Shown here: in pieces, positions 21,130 through 34,569 of the stretch
How the letters are laid out: each line of letters starts with the position of its first letter
Position numbering within the stretch: the first letter of the stretch is position 1
NCBI GenBank assembly: GCA_958510875.1
Contig: OY294071.1
Coordinates: forward strand, 38,087,042-38,151,041
Length of the DNA: 64,000 nt
DNA from: Endomychus coccineus
Taxonomy: Eukaryota > Arthropoda > Insecta > Coleoptera > Endomychidae
Reading direction: 5' to 3'
Made by a program: the position numbers and the translations under genes
Notes under the pieces: model-generated
The model's input: the letters and a program-made list of their open reading frames with translations, nothing else
Told to the model about the DNA's origin: nothing
The model's database searches: none

Positions 21130-22424
21130 TAAGCTGGGGATTTTGACCGACTTTCTAAACAAAAAGCAAGAGGTCGTATCAAAAAAATTCTTTTTGCATA
21201 ATGTTCTGTGGCCGATTTGAATCATTCGTAAGGGTTGACACGGCCTCTCATTCACCCCTAAACGCTAATTAACCCTATTTTCACCCTCTTTTTTAAGACA
21301 ACTCTGAATTTATTTAAAAAATGGGTATTTTGGATCGCAGAACATGAATCCGAGGTCATTTTCCCGGAAAACTCATACAATGGGCTGAAAATCAGGGAAA
21401 TTTCGTCATTTTCATACAAAATTGCTGATTGTTCACGCGATTATCGTTTTATACATAAAAGATGTTGGCAGTCGCGTTATTCGATCCAAAGCAGACCAAA
21501 ACTAGGAAAATTTGCGGAAAACTGTGGAAAACCTGAAAAGAAAATCTTTCCACGTCTTTGAAATTATCGTGTGATGAGTCGCTATAGGGGTTTTTGTGGT
21601 CGATAATTACGAATTTCACATCAAAAACGTTTGAAAATAACATTAGGATTATGTGGAAAATGAAGGAACATTAAAGAATACTAGCATCATTGTTTTAATT
21701 AAACTGTTTATTTAAAGCTACAATATTGAAAATTGTAAGTTTCTTCGATTTTCCGGAATTTTCAAACTATTATTTTTTGACATTACTTTTAATTTTTGTA
21801 ATTCAACATGCACATCGAAAACACAAAATACTAATCAACACGACACTTAATAAATTACATTAAAAAAAATAAGATTTCATAAAAAAAATTTCTTTGTTTA
21901 TCCGGAAAATGATATTTCTCAATTTTTTGATTATCAAATTCATAATCAGCGACCACAAAAACCCCTATAGCGACTTATCACACGATAATTTCCTTGGCGT
22001 GGAAAGATTTTCTTTTCAGGTTTTCCACAGTTTTCCGCAAATTTTCCTAGTTTTGGCCTACTTTGGATCGAAATACGCGAATGTCAATATCTTTTATGTA
22101 TAAAACGATAATCGCGTGAAAAATTAGCAATTTTGTATGAAAATGACGAAATTTCCCTGATTTTCAGCCCATTGAATGAGTTTTCCGGGAAAATGACCTC
22201 GGATTCATGTTCAGCAACCCAAAATACCCATTTTAAAAATAAATTCAGAGTTATTTTAAGAGAGAGGGAGAAATTAGGGTTAATTTAGCGTTTAGGGGTG
22301 AATGAGAGGCCGTGTCCACTTAGCTCAACCCTTACGAATGATTCAAATTGGCCACAGAACATTATGCAAAAAGTTTGATACGACCTCTTGCTTTTTTTTT
22401 AGAAACTTCCCCAGCTTATTATTG
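21130..22424. repeat. Foldback element (about 1.3 kb)
   Basis: ATAAGCTGGGGA (21131) to about 21625 is inverted at about 21925-22424 (ending TCCCCAGCTTAT). Arms include GGCCTCTCATTCACCCCTAA / TTAGGGGTGAATGAGAGGCC. The spacer of about 300 bp is AT-rich and non-coding. Similar open frames at 21449-21643 (-) and 21894-22103 (+) are mirror products, not genes. Confidence 0.85.
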
Positions 22425-24410
22425 TTTTTTCAATCTTGATGAAATTTTGCTGACTTGACCTGCAAACGAGGAAGGTTACTGTCTAATTATATTTCCGGAA
22501 AACTACCCCATCCCCTTTTTTCACCCGTTAGAGCATATAAGTAGGTACCGATCTTGATGAAATTTTGCGCACATGACCTTTACAACAAGAAAGATGTCAT
22601 TTACCACGTCAATATTTGAAAAATTATTACTATACTGGCAAAGGCAAAAACTACACCACACCCCTTCGCCCTTCACCTCCCCTTGAACCAGATAAGTACC
22701 GTAGCGAAGCAAACCTTTATGAATTGTTGAACTTTAAAAACGGAATGATCGGGGTATTTATGGTGTTTCATATTCGAAAGAATAGTTGGGGCCTTTAATC
22801 AAACTTTGGCGGAGTACCCATATGACTTATTATCTGGAACAAAATACTGTGGGGATGAAAATATTCTTCGATTCTGTAGCCCGTGCAACAACGGAAATAT
22901 TAGCTAGTAGATTATGAGAATGGATACAGTCAGTGGCAGATAAAAATGTCTTCAACAAAATAATTTGATGATCATGACGACTAGTATGTCCGACGGTATA
23001 AATAAGAAAAACCTCGACTTGTACAGCTTGTTCATTCGACTAATTAATACGTTTACAATGTCACAACCTAAAAGTGGGACGGTGATTGCTCAATTTTGCC
23101 AAATTCCTCCTCACACACAGTTTCTGATGAAGATATTTTCTTCAATTATTGATATGATCATTATATTTGTATATCTCTCATTTCAAGTCTATACGATTGA
23201 TTATGGCATAAAAACCTGAAATCGAATGATCGCCGATATGTAGCTTATATTTCCCGCAATGCCAAATTTGGTCCCGATAGAAAACTGTAGTTATGAATTT
23301 TTTATACAGATACTTTGCAACATGGTGATTAATGAAATGATGTGAACATAGGAGGATTATAAGTATCTCATGTTTTACAAAAATAATCCTGATCTTTATT
23401 CATAAAACTACGACTAATAGTCGTAATATTGCGGGCGTACAATCAGAAAGAATTATATCGATTATGTGAAATTCTCCGAAATATTCTGAGGTTATTTTTT
23501 GATAATCATTCGTTTTGGAGTAAATGTGATCAGAAATTCACGAAAATGTCAAGCTGTATATTAAGTTTGATATTTCAGCTATCAAATTGCGAACTACCGC
23601 TCTCAAATATAATTTGTATATGGACAGATGAACATACAGGATTAAGTGAAACAAGATCTTAAAAATTGAGCAGATTAATTGTTTGGTTGGGACATATTTT
23701 AGGAGGTTGGAAAGAGACAATAAATATTGTTCAATATCCATTAAAAACCAAACATTTGTTCACGTGAACATGGAGTTGTCTAGGTACTCAATTTAATATA
23801 ACTAGTTCATTTTATGTTTTATATTAATTTATATTCCAAATATATTATCATAATTTTTATAGAGATATGTACTGGAAATATACCTCCCTCTGCATCTTCC
23901 ATTTATGTTGCTGTATACACCAATTTGTGTTGTTTCAATTTTTCTAGCAATTGTACTTACTTACACAAACCAGAAAATTAATTTTCAGGAAAACAGTACT
24001 GATCAAGATCACTGCGTTCAAAATTTGCGCATCACTTCAAACCATAACGATTTTGTGTTGGCTACGAAGGTCCTGTAGTGGCGAAATGCAAGCTGAAACG
24101 AATAAAGGAGAGATACATTAATCAAAAGTAGAGTTCCTTCCTGACGCAAAGGGATTCTCTTGAAATACACGATCCTCTTTCCATTCAAATTCTCAATTCT
24201 TATAAGCTGTATTGGTTAATATAAATTAATGTCAGCTGGAACTATTGCATATAGCTTGGAAAAACTTAATATAGTAGTGGATATAATCCCATAACAGAAT
24301 TTACGAGATTAACATCATAAAATCTCGAAAATGCAATAATTGAACTTTCCTAAAAAATGTCTAAGCCTTTAAAGTTGAATGAAGCATTGTATGGGCATCG
24401 ACCATGAAAA
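22425..24410. other. Unassigned DNA
   Basis: GATGAAATTTTGC occurs twice (about 22437 and 22555) with loosely similar following sequence, hinting at an old duplicated repeat. No gene was recognised. Confidence 0.4.
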
Positions 24411-24413
24411 TAT

Positions 24414-24990
24414 CTATAGGAAACGGAGAGATCCCTCACTTTCATAGAAGGCTCTGGAGATGTCAATGAATTCGTAATAGCTCTCTTCTGAATTGAATCT
24501 AAGAGGAGCTGAACTCCAAAGATGTAAACAGTAGTCCATGACAGGTTGAATATGTGCTTTGTGGATCATGAAGAAGTTATGTGAAATGAAGGTATACAAG
24601 AATCAAGTTTTGACAATCATTTTTCGCAACAGACCTCACATAATCTCTATATTATGGAGTGTGGGATCTGTTTTCCTGAAGAAAATACAAGCTTGAGCTT
24701 GGGTTCCATCAAGCGCTACTAGATTATTAGATCTTCATTTATTATTACTATTATTGCATCAACCAGTCTCTGTTTTACACCTCTGGCTTCATGGGATGGT
24801 ATAGGGACCCTAAAAGAGAAAGCCGTATAAGTTTACCATAATCAGCAAAGCTGTGAACGGGACAGGGAGTCACTTCCAACAGATCGTTGATATAGAGCAG
24901 AAACAAAGTTATGGAACACCAGCGTTGATAGCCATTGTATCGGAGGAGACTTATGGAAGTATAACAATAGAAAAGGAGGTACATACTACA
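24414..24990 (-). pseudogene. Decayed non-LTR (jockey/CR1-type) RT fragment
   Basis: The minus strand encodes ITLFLLYINDLLEVTPCPVH then SFADY, matching the LINE RT block LFLL-INDL...FADD, with the second Asp of FADD replaced by Tyr. Further downstream it encodes HKAHIQPVMDYCLHLWSSAP, the conserved C-terminal part of such RTs. Pieces lie in different frames with stops, so the copy is dead. Confidence 0.7.
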
Positions 24991-25249
24991 CGCGCTGCTG
25001 CTCTATATAAACACTTACGTTTCATTATAAACAAATATTTGGTAGTGATTGGAATCAACAACTTGATTAATTTTAAAAACGTCCAACTTTACGTGGGTGT
25101 CAATTAATATTTATATTTACTATTATTATTATATTATAATCTACTTGAAATAATTTGTTTGTTGTTTCTTAGATTTTGATGAGTAGATAACAGTGATTCA
25201 GTAAATTATTATCAAACTATGAATGAAAGTGAAATTTCATTATAGATAA

Positions 25250-26110
25250 ATTCTCGGGAAATAGGTCACACTAACACATATGCATTTTATTTTCGTATTT
25301 ACGTACGCTTCGGTCTCACGACCATCATTAGAAAACATATCAATGTCTAAAACGGGATTTCTTAAAACAAATTGTATGAGCACAAAGCGTCCTTATCGCA
25401 TTTATTTCAATTAAAAATGCCCACGTTGCCGAAACGAACAGAGACACGAGTAATCGAAATTGTAACACTTTAATGTTTTAAGCATATGAATATGTATCAA
25501 GAAGCCACTGCATAGCAATCTACTTCTAATAATCGAAGTCATCTCATGCAATGTTTGAATAAGACTGAAACCAAACTATAGTACGCTCAAGTATCCACTT
25601 TGGAACCAGATGTTAAAGATTTATGAAGTAATAGGAAAAGGTTGTCAGACCTTACTAGAAATATTGTTATTCCAGACTTCTACCTAAAATATACTTTTTA
25701 CATTACAAAGACGCATGTGGGAGTTTGCAAGGGTTTTAATTAATTATAATAGTCTAAATTTGACTTAACGTTTGAACGTCAGCTCTATGATTTACAGAGT
25801 TAGAGTCACGTTTTATGTGAATTATCTCCAGGATAGATATTTTATAATAATTGGTTTTATTAGTTAAAATAACGGTTATAATCAAAGGCGGTGGAATTTT
25901 CTAAGTTTTTGTTCCTAGTACTATATTTATGACCATACATTCTTTTTTGTAAATATTGCTTAGAGATTCCTGTTTGAGTCCCATCGCAATCTAAACAGCT
26001 TAATTTATATACTGTGTGGGTTTGTTTATCTTTAGGGATTAAAGGTTTGAGATTTGAAAAATATTTATCAACGCAGTTGGTAGGTTTATGCGCAACATAC
26101 ATATCATACT
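25250..26110 (-). mobile_element. PLE fragment (family 4), second copy
   Basis: The terminus TTCTCGGGAAATAGGTCACA (25252) and following hammerhead region match 11281 onward. The minus strand at 25860-26102 encodes HTVYKLSCLDCDGTQTGISK then QYLQKRMYGHKYSTRNKN: the GIY-YIG nuclease with VYKLSC in place of GIY and TQTG in place of YIG, followed by a deletion. It is 5'-truncated and decayed. No inverted terminus was noticed. Confidence 0.8.
25298..25331 (-). ncRNA. Broken hammerhead-like motif (PLE family 4)
   Basis: Compared with 11327-11360 the 5' core reads CTAATGA rather than CTGATGA and GAAA reads GAAG. Both changes hit conserved core positions, so no activity is expected. Confidence 0.5.
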
Positions 26111-26269
26111 TTTTTAGACATTTTCTCCGAGGTCTCCGAAATGTATGGTAATGTTATAAAATTATCTGTATCACCATTTATATTATTTATATATGATTTA
26201 ATCATTATAGATTTTGTTTATTCTTTCTTTAACGATGGGGTTGAAAAAGTTTTTGTTAAAGAAGAGCAA

Positions 26270-26815
26270 GCGAGAGCTATTTCACATCCCAGCAGCTCAT
26301 CATAATCTACAAAGCACAAATTCGACCCGTCCTGGAGTACTGTTCACATGTTTGGAGTTTGGCTCCCAAATATACGCTAAAGCTCTTGGATTATCTCCAG
26401 AAGAGTGGTTTCTTCTGATTGATGATGTCACACTTACGAATTCATTGACCTCTCTAGAAGATCGTAGAAAGGTAGGCGATCTCTCCCTTTTCTATAGATA
26501 TTCCCTGTTCATCAGAAATCTTGTCTGTTATTCTACCACCAGATATTTCAGCTAGGTCGACTAGAGGAACTCAAGCTAGTCTCCCTTTCATTGTCGAGCC
26601 GAACTTCTTCCTACCAGACTTCATTTTTCTATGGAACGACAGGTTGTGAAACCCTTTGCCTACTGAGGTCTTTCTCTTGCCTATCACATCCAAACTTCCA
26701 AAAAAATTTCAATGCCTGTCTCCTCTCCCAACATTCCACTGCCAGCTCATACGATCTCTTCGAACATTATAGGTTTTACGTAAAAAAAGGATAATTCAGC
26801 TAGAATCCTCAGTGC
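26270..26815 (+). pseudogene. Decayed non-LTR RT C-terminal fragment
   Basis: Plus-strand frames give YKAQIRPVLEYCSHVWSLAP, then VTLTNSLTSLEDRRKVGDLS with LFYRY, then QTSFFYGTTGCETLCLL. That is the C-terminal region of LINE reverse transcriptases, with frameshifts near 26410 and 26540. The RT palm is absent. Confidence 0.7.
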
Positions 26816-27639
26816 AGGCTGGAACTGATTCTATAACTAACCCTTACTTGTTACACTGCGATATTTATTGGATTATTTCACGGTTCACAGTTCACTTATG
26901 TTTTCCAGTGGCGTAGCTACGAAGAAGGGGCCCAGGGTTCACTTATAAAAGGTAAAAGGTTCACGACTATATTGTAAGATAGCAAAAGTACTGTTGAAAT
27001 ATTTAAACGAAAATTTCGGCTCGAGAACAGATTAGTTGATAGAATCGTGTTATGCTTATTTTTCTATTTCAAATCTGAAGGGACATTACATATATGTCTA
27101 ACACTTTAATATACTTATTAGTATCTACGGTTTCTGAAGTAGAAACTTCGAAAACCAAGTAGCCATACTTGCTAGATCTATAACTAAAAGTTGTGATCAA
27201 GTCAAATGTAATTGATTGTAGGAACAGAAAATATATTTGAAATGATTTAGAAGCCGCTAATGAAAGACCTTAAATTATACTCTATGTTATAGACGTTTTG
27301 CCCAAACGGACTACATAATGTATTCCACAACTCATGTTCCATACTGAGACCTGATGCAAGGTTGACTTTCGAAATTATTCACACTATAATATAACCTTGT
27401 TTCAAACTGTTACCTGCTGTTACATCAACTATCAAAATTTGCCATAGAGTAAACGCATAAAATAGACTACGACTTCACATCGATAACGTCACCTGTGCAA
27501 GTTAAATATGTGCGATACATATTTATATCCAGAAAAACACGATCGGTCATTTAGTATATTTGAAAGAATTTTTAGGATTGGTTTTCGAAATAAACTTTCG
27601 TATGAGGCATTTATTAGTATGGAAACTGGATGGTGGATG
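26816..27639. other. Unassigned DNA upstream of exon 1
   Basis: AT-rich; no coding sequence or element recognised. Regulatory DNA of the downstream gene could lie here but nothing specific can be pointed to. Confidence 0.4.
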
Positions 27640-27848
27640 TAGTAAATAGCAGTAGCGGGGCCGGAGAGCACTCGTATTGGTCCTACATGAGTATTGCGCG
27701 ATTTGTGAGCGCGTCAGCGACCTCGTGGCAATGAGCACACTGTCTCGCAGGCTTAGTTGTGCTGTGTTGCTGTTCGGCCCAGTAATTGCATAATCTCGAG
27801 AATAGCGTGCGATATGTAAGCCGATCTTCGGCAAGCATAGCGTATGGG
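27640..27848 (+). promoter_or_regulatory. Probable promoter/5' UTR of the GDNF-receptor-like gene
   Basis: Sequence directly before the exon 1 ATG becomes markedly richer in GC and CpG than the surroundings (for example GAGCGCGTCAGCGACCTCG near 27707). This is typical of the 5' end of an insect gene. No TATA box or confident initiator can be assigned; the transcription start is unknown. Confidence 0.35.
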
Positions 27849-28002
27849 ATGTGCGAAGTTAGAGCCCTTCTTGGACTACTAGCCCTCCTGGGTGCGGCTG
27901 TGTGGTGTAGTGAATTTCCTGAACGCGAGTGTTGCGATCTTCTCCCAGCACATACTTCAACAGTCTTCTCTTCTACTATTGCTTCTACCACTTACCGTCC
28001 AG
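27849..28002 (+). CDS. Gfrl: GDNF-receptor-like protein, exon 1 (signal peptide)
   Basis: The ATG at 27849 opens MCEVRALLGLLALLGAAVWC, a clear signal peptide (basic residue, leucine/alanine core, small residues and Cys before the cut), followed by SEFPERECCDLLPAHTSTVF and a Ser/Thr-rich linker. The exon ends at CAG|GTGAGA (intron from 28003) after 51 codons plus one base (phase 1). Joining it to 43227 completes a Gly codon and stays open. The product would be a secreted or GPI/membrane-anchored receptor. An alternative ATG at 27844 in another frame stops early. The antisense frames here are shadows. The start is chosen because it gives a proper signal peptide; not confirmed by transcripts. 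Confidence 0.78.
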
Positions 28003-28492
28003 GTGAGATTATCGATATTATTACTTCAACTACCAACTGAGATAGTAGACATACCATGTTGGTAATTCTGTATATTCTTGGTATATTATGTTTTTTTTTC
28101 AATAATAATAAACGACATTCACTTCATGCGATGTCAAAAATTTTCTCAAATAAAACCTAAATGGAGTTACGTAAGATATGTTCTATATTAATCCCGCTTA
28201 CACTGTAGGTACAACATACGTTCCTTCTAGATCTCTTAATTACAAAACCGTATCCTGATGAAATAGTATAAGCGGTAAATTTATCGAATTGACTAGAATT
28301 TTAATTGATCAGATTACTTGGAATTTTTAAATGTTTTATAGTATTAAGTGTGTATTCAACAGTAATAGAATTTTTCATTTGACGTGTATATTTCATATTA
28401 TCCATTTTGCAGAATTTATAAACAAATTGTACATTTATAATCGATATCAATTTCTAATTGGATTGTGTCGAGGATTATAAGTAAAATTATGT
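28003..28492 (+). other. Start of intron 1
   Basis: Donor GTGAGATT at 28003, then AT-rich non-coding sequence. Intron 1 runs to 43226 (about 15.2 kb), ends with TTTCAG, and contains most of the mobile DNA between 28.5 and 43.2 kb. Confidence 0.7.
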
Positions 28493-29419
28493 TATACAGG
28501 GTGTCCCTGGTTTTAGTAGCAGAACTTCAACAGTCGATAGAAAATTTGATTTTGAGAGAAAAAGTTCCTATTAACATATATGCACAGACGCTTAGTTTTT
28601 GAGATACAGGGTTTTGAAATTGTAAAGGAAATTTCGTTTTTTGCGAATATCTCCGGAACCGTTCATTGTACAGAGAACAACTTTTGCAAGCTTTTTTACT
28701 CATAGTAAGCTATGTTCTGTGCAAATTTTTTTTTTAGTCATAATTGGTGAAGATTTTGAAGGGGTAGTGGGTGTTTTTCTCCCCAACTTCTACGCCACTG
28801 GAAAAAGTACAGTTTCGAGACAACCATTCGAACCGCTAATGCTTTCTACACAAAAAAATACTGGTTATAAGCTCTAAAGTTGACCGTTTTCGAGAAAAAT
28901 CCACTTTTATGTTGAAAAACATGGCCAATTCTTACTAATTAAACAAAATTTATTCAAACGTTAGAACAAGTAACAAAACCAAAAAATTGATCATGTTTTT
29001 CAACATAAAAGTTGATTTTTATCGAAAACGGTCAACTTTAGAGCTTATAATCAAGAGTACTTTTTTTGTGTAGAAGACATTGGCGGTTCAAATGGTTGTC
29101 TCAAAACCGTACTTTTTCCAGTGGCGTAGAAGTTGGGGAGAAAAAAAACCACTATCCCTTCAAAATCTTCACCAATTATGACTAAAAAAAAATTTGTATC
29201 GCACAGAACATAGCCTACTATGAGTAGAAAATGTTCGGAAAAGATGTTTACCGTACAATAGACGGTTTCGGAGATATTTGCCAAAATCGATAATTTTTTT
29301 TCAATTTCAATCTCAAAAACTAAGCGCCTGCGCATATATGTTAGGAACTTTTTTTCTCAAAATGTAATTTTCTATCGACTGTTGAAGTTCTGCTACTAAA
29401 ACCTGGGACAGCCTGTATA
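28493..29419. mobile_element. Palindromic MITE, TATACAGGGTGTCC family
   Basis: TATACAGGGTGTCCCTGG at the left end is mirrored as CCTGGGACAGCCTGTATA at the right; arms of about 440 bp pair almost throughout, around a spacer near 28945-28985. No transposase is encoded. TATA sits at both edges, consistent with a TA-type or TATA target duplication. The core (GGTGAAGATTTTGAAGGGGT...) is shared with the single-copy element at 55308-55811. The Phe-rich frames at 28641-28877 and 29051-29335 are mirror shadows. Sits about 0.5 kb into intron 1. Confidence 0.85.
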
Positions 29420-32400
29420 TTGTCGTGGTATACATTCACCTCCGCATTTCCATCGTTAAACCTCAATTTAAAACATCCACAATTCGCCTATATGCTGGAA
29501 AGATTAATTTCAACGAACAATCAAAAAGACAAATATTCTAATTTTCAATTCCCTGTGTTCTATTAGTAATTAAAATGGTCAAAATTAATTATTTTTCACC
29601 TTTTATGCATTAAATTGGCAAAAATATTTGACTTGTCGAAAATTCTATACTGTAAAGAAATGAACTAAAAAAATTAATGCTTTCGAAAATTTGATGAATG
29701 CTACCGTCGGTAGTTGACGGTCAGTCAAATTGACAGTAAATATTGTATTGCAACTTATTGCGTTTCTAATAGTTCGTAAATACATTGAAACTATCGAAAT
29801 CAGCAAATTGGCACCGATAGTTTTGCGCTTGCATTCTAGTACCGATTTTCAGATAACTCTCTCATATTATCTTCAAATCGTGAACATCTTCCTAGGAAAG
29901 TATATTACGTTCGCTTAAAAGCTAACCAATATTTCATCCGTCATCCGATGGAGCTAAATGGTTGATTGGGAGGGCGGATTGATGGGTTGAGTATGTGGGC
30001 GGCGTGAAAATATTTGATTTATATTCCTGAGGTCATAACTTGGAATCTCGATTCAGAATGTTCAAAATGTCAATATCTCCTGCAAAATTATTTTCAGGAT
30101 TCTTCACTAAGTAAATTGTTTGTATAATGAGATACGTTTAATTTGGAGCCAGCAATTATGAATAAATAGGATCTAGTTTTTGAACGAATTATATTTATAT
30201 TTGGATTTGCAGGATTCATAGCTTCAAAGCGCGGTCAACTATGGATTACGTACATTAATAATCAACGTGGACGTATTGATTTATTTCAGTAAACGAAGTA
30301 AACAACGAGGCCTCAAATACATATGAACTTTATTATTTTCTATCCACATAGGAACAAATAATAAAGTTGATTAATTTATCAAAATGCGGAAAAGTGACAT
30401 AAATTGAGATTACATATGATATGAAATACATTTCTAATAGGATCGATTACAAATTTAGTTGATATCACTGAAACCTCCTTCGGGCATTCTCTAATAATTG
30501 ATTATTTTTTTTGGTTCGTTATCCTTTATCCAGAAATGAAATATATAATCTTCGTTATTCGGATACTTTTCATTTTCAATATTCCTTCTATCCGAGAACA
30601 TTCAACTCGCATCAAATTCCAACAGTTCATTTGTTTGTTTTTCAACAAGATTGAATTACTGTTTCGTATTTTGGACAAAGTTTAGAATTATTTTACACTA
30701 TCTGCCGAAGAAAAACATTTAAAATTCTTTTATGGAAAATTCTGCCAAAGTCATTCAGAACCATTCGAAATTCTTCCACTCGCAGAGCATTAACCGATGA
30801 GAATTTCCAAATTCTTCATTGTGAAGTTCTAAATTATTCATGTGATCGTCGGGTCAGCGCAGATCTATCAACATCAATAATAAATATAAAATTGAAGGAA
30901 ACGCCAATGAAAACCATGACATTATGACATTACCAAAATACGAACCATCATGATCCTATTCGATCTTATTTGACTTCAACAATTGAATTGTAGGTTATAT
31001 AAATTTTGTGAATAAAAATTTAGAATGGAAATTACATGAACAGTACGGTACGTAAGTAAAGAAGATGTGAATTTCTCGTGTGTTAATTCTACTTCAACTA
31101 TTTTTTGTATTTAGTATATTTTGGGATGGGTAGACATTCCAATAAGGTAATTATTGTCAGGTATTTGATTGATTTCAAAATATGGAAAACAGAAGAGGAA
31201 TACACTTTATAAAAATAAAATTTTGAAAATAACATCCACTGCCAATATAGAGCATAAGAATTTGGTTGAACATTTGAAATTAAAATTTCTTAACCAATCC
31301 TTCATCTGTGGATAAGATTTGTAATAATTTAACTTAATTTGGAGAAAAGAGATGTTGGAGATAGGTTTATATCCTAAATGAACAGGGATGATATTTCTCC
31401 TGGAAATTTTTATTTCTTGTATTTATCGATTATTTCATATTATACATCGTAGTATGTTTGTTAACGATTCGAGCTCTTTGAATTAGAGGCTACACAATTG
31501 AAAGTTTCGTTTTCTTCTATCACCATCAGTCTTGAGTTATACAACGTTAATTCATCTTGGAGAAATTTATATTCGAGAAGTTCTTTGAAGATTTTTGTGA
31601 TTTTCTACGTTTCGTTTGTCTTCTTCTTTGTTTCCGGTCACCAATTTCGTAAATAATTGAATATTTGCATTCAAATCCGAGATTTACAATTTTCACAGCT
31701 TACTTAAAACGTGCGAGAATTTCACATATGCATTCAATGTATTATGTCGTGTATGAAAGTAGTTTGGAGTAATGTTCGCGTCAACTTGCTCTTTGTTATA
31801 ATACTGGACGGTATCGATTTGTTTAATATTCGGTTTCCAGATTTCCCGCAATAGCTTAGTTGATATTGCATTTGTTCACAAATCTGTTATCGTTTGAAAC
31901 TAGCCAGGATATTTTGATGTACTCAAGTATATCCAAAATATTATAATAAGGAAATATAATAACATGCTATCAACTAGAAGACAGGTGGATAGGTAATTGT
32001 TTATTTAGCTATGGGAAGGGGTTTGAAATTCTTTTTAAAAAAAGTCTAATTATTTCTGACTCAATACCAAATATTTAAGAACGTGTGAATAGAGTTAGTG
32101 ATAAACCAAATTATTATTTGAATACTTAACCAATTTAACGTTTAGTTAATTAATGCCATTAATTTGTGTTATGGATAATCTCATTTCGAAACAGTGCCTA
32201 ATCAGAAAATAATGACTTTTATACCATTCTTAAAAATAGAAGAAAAAAAGGACGTCTATCCTGTTTGAGTATGACCCTAATGAGTGAGCAAACATTCAGT
32301 GATGGGCTGTATTTTGATTTTGATTTTGATTCAATTACCTATGATACTGAATCGATAACAATTCATTCTAATAATAGAGTTCATAAGTACTCGTTGTGCC

Positions 32401-34569
32401 ATCAATACGAAATATATAAATGAAATTAACAGACTGCATACCTAATGATGGTACAAATTAGAATCGACTCAATGGAGCGAATTTTGATTGAATATATATC
32501 ACGTGAAATATTAAAACTATCATCAATCCAAATCAATATCCAATTCCAATTTACCTTCAGATCTACGTCAGTTGGTATTAGACATTATTCAGTAATTCAC
32601 AATAAGAATGTTTACTGAGTAGAACTTAGTTTATTATCATTAAATTCAAGCTTCGGTTAGTAACTGTTGTTCGATCAAGTATCTAAATTGATCACACACA
32701 GTGGATGGATATTTTGAGCTGACGCAAGTTCAAACTGTAACTGTTCATACATTTTTATAAATTAATTGATTAATATATCACTCGACTTTCTCTCGAATCA
32801 TTAGTTCATCATCTTTCCACCTCAACTATTCACAAAATTAGGAATCGGAAACAATCGAGTCAGATACTTGTGAGTATTCTGTTATCATGAGAGGTAACCT
32901 TTCTTGGGATCGATGCGCAGTTGAGCCAATGGAAACTGTTCGGGGAATATCATTTTAAATTCCAAATAACGATAATGTTATAATTATCTGAGATATTAGG
33001 TGTGCTGCTCCCCTCTTCCTTTGAATAACTTTCCACGATTTAGAAAATGGTATAATTATGCAAATTTATAATAGTTCAGTCAATGACGACTTTCGGCTTC
33101 GAAATGTTTGAGCCTCAACCGATTCTTATGAAACTTTAGTAATATTTAGGGGATAGACCAAAATTAATTTTTAATCCTGTCCCAGGGTGAACTTATTCCC
33201 TGGGGGTGGATGCGACCTCTTCTCGGGCTAAACATTTTGAAATACAACAGGAATGGATAGAATAATGAATTCTGAGCAAAATAGTTCCTTTATTTTTTAC
33301 TGAGTTATTTACGGTTGAATTTGTAAATTTTGTGGTGAAAAAAAGCATGTTTTCCAACGATTTTTCGCAAATAACTCAACAATCTTACATTTTATCGGAA
33401 AATGTGTATGACATGAATTGGAAATTGAAGGCGATGAACCAACAACGAATTTGATATTTTACTTATCTATGTAGGAGCAATGTTGACAGAGTTACAGCTC
33501 GGTGATTTTCTTAGGCTACATGGAAATACCTTTAAAATGGTTTTTGGTTTGTCTCGCTGGCAAGAAAAATAACCCGAATTTTTTTTTTCATTTTCTTCAA
33601 AAAATTCAATTTTTTCGATATAACTTCAAAACAGTAATAGATATCGAAAAATTACAGGAAGCCAAATATTTAGCTTAGGTCTTAGCCAAACTTTCTGGTT
33701 TTTTATCGTTCTGCTATGAAAATCAACTGAGATATAAACGTTACATGTAGGCGCGATAACCACTATTTTTAAAGTCTTTGTGCTTGAATACCTTTGAAAA
33801 ATAAGCTTCCTACGAAGTACAACTTTACCAAATGGCAATTGACTACAAATTGACTCCTTGGCCGACCCGATAACTAAAAAATTAGACGAGATATAAATAA
33901 ATAAATTCGTTTCCAAAATTGTATTTTTTATCTTTGACTTGGTGACACATATTCGGGATATAACAATACGATTTTACTGTTTAAGACATTTTATCCGACT
34001 CACATTTATTGTTGCCACAATTTTGGTCACAAGCGGTTGAAATCCAGAAATATCTAAGGGTTTGGTTGCGAATGATCTGAATGATCTTTTAATAATTTTC
34101 ATATTAAGGGCGGTTGTCACCCCCACAAATCTATAAGCGCAAATTGGTAATGGTCAAAAATGTTATAGAGGTATAAAGAGCCTAATTCCTAATTTTCATA
34201 AAAATCGACGGTTCTCAAAATTCGAAGGTATTACCCCATTTTTACCACCAAATAATTCAACACGACTAATACTATGTACGGTTCCTTGATGTTCATATAC
34301 ATCATTATTAGACGCTTGATTGGAGGCATCATATGAAGATTTTTTCAATTATTCTATCTTATTAATGATTTTAATCATGTATTATATCGTTTTACAGCTT
34401 ACTGATTTGATTTGAACTGATTTATAATTGTATTATTCATGCGTTATTCATTTGATGCGCTCTTCACTGGGTTGTAAATCGAATTGTATTATTAACCTTT
34501 TGGAATTTAGGATCGTACCTAAGCCCGAAACGTATAAAAAAGGATACAAACGTGATATGCAATTTTTCC
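29420..34569. other. Unassigned intron DNA
   Basis: About 5 kb of AT-rich sequence with no recognised gene. The part 33080-34270 reads like an old dispersed repeat (G-rich CCCTGGGGGTGG near 33196 and repeated 'step' motifs), but no termini or coding motif could be fixed. Confidence 0.4.

Noticed and set aside
27489..27991. Minus-strand frames over exon 1
   Set aside because: Shadows of the plus-strand exon, which has a signal peptide and a matching splice donor.
28641..29335. Phe-rich frames in the 28.5 kb element
   Set aside because: Same sequence read from both arms of a palindromic MITE; no transposase motif.
34490..34550. Hammerhead-like GAAACGT near the 410-bp repeats
   Set aside because: No CUGANGA element at the right distance; a chance match to part of the core.
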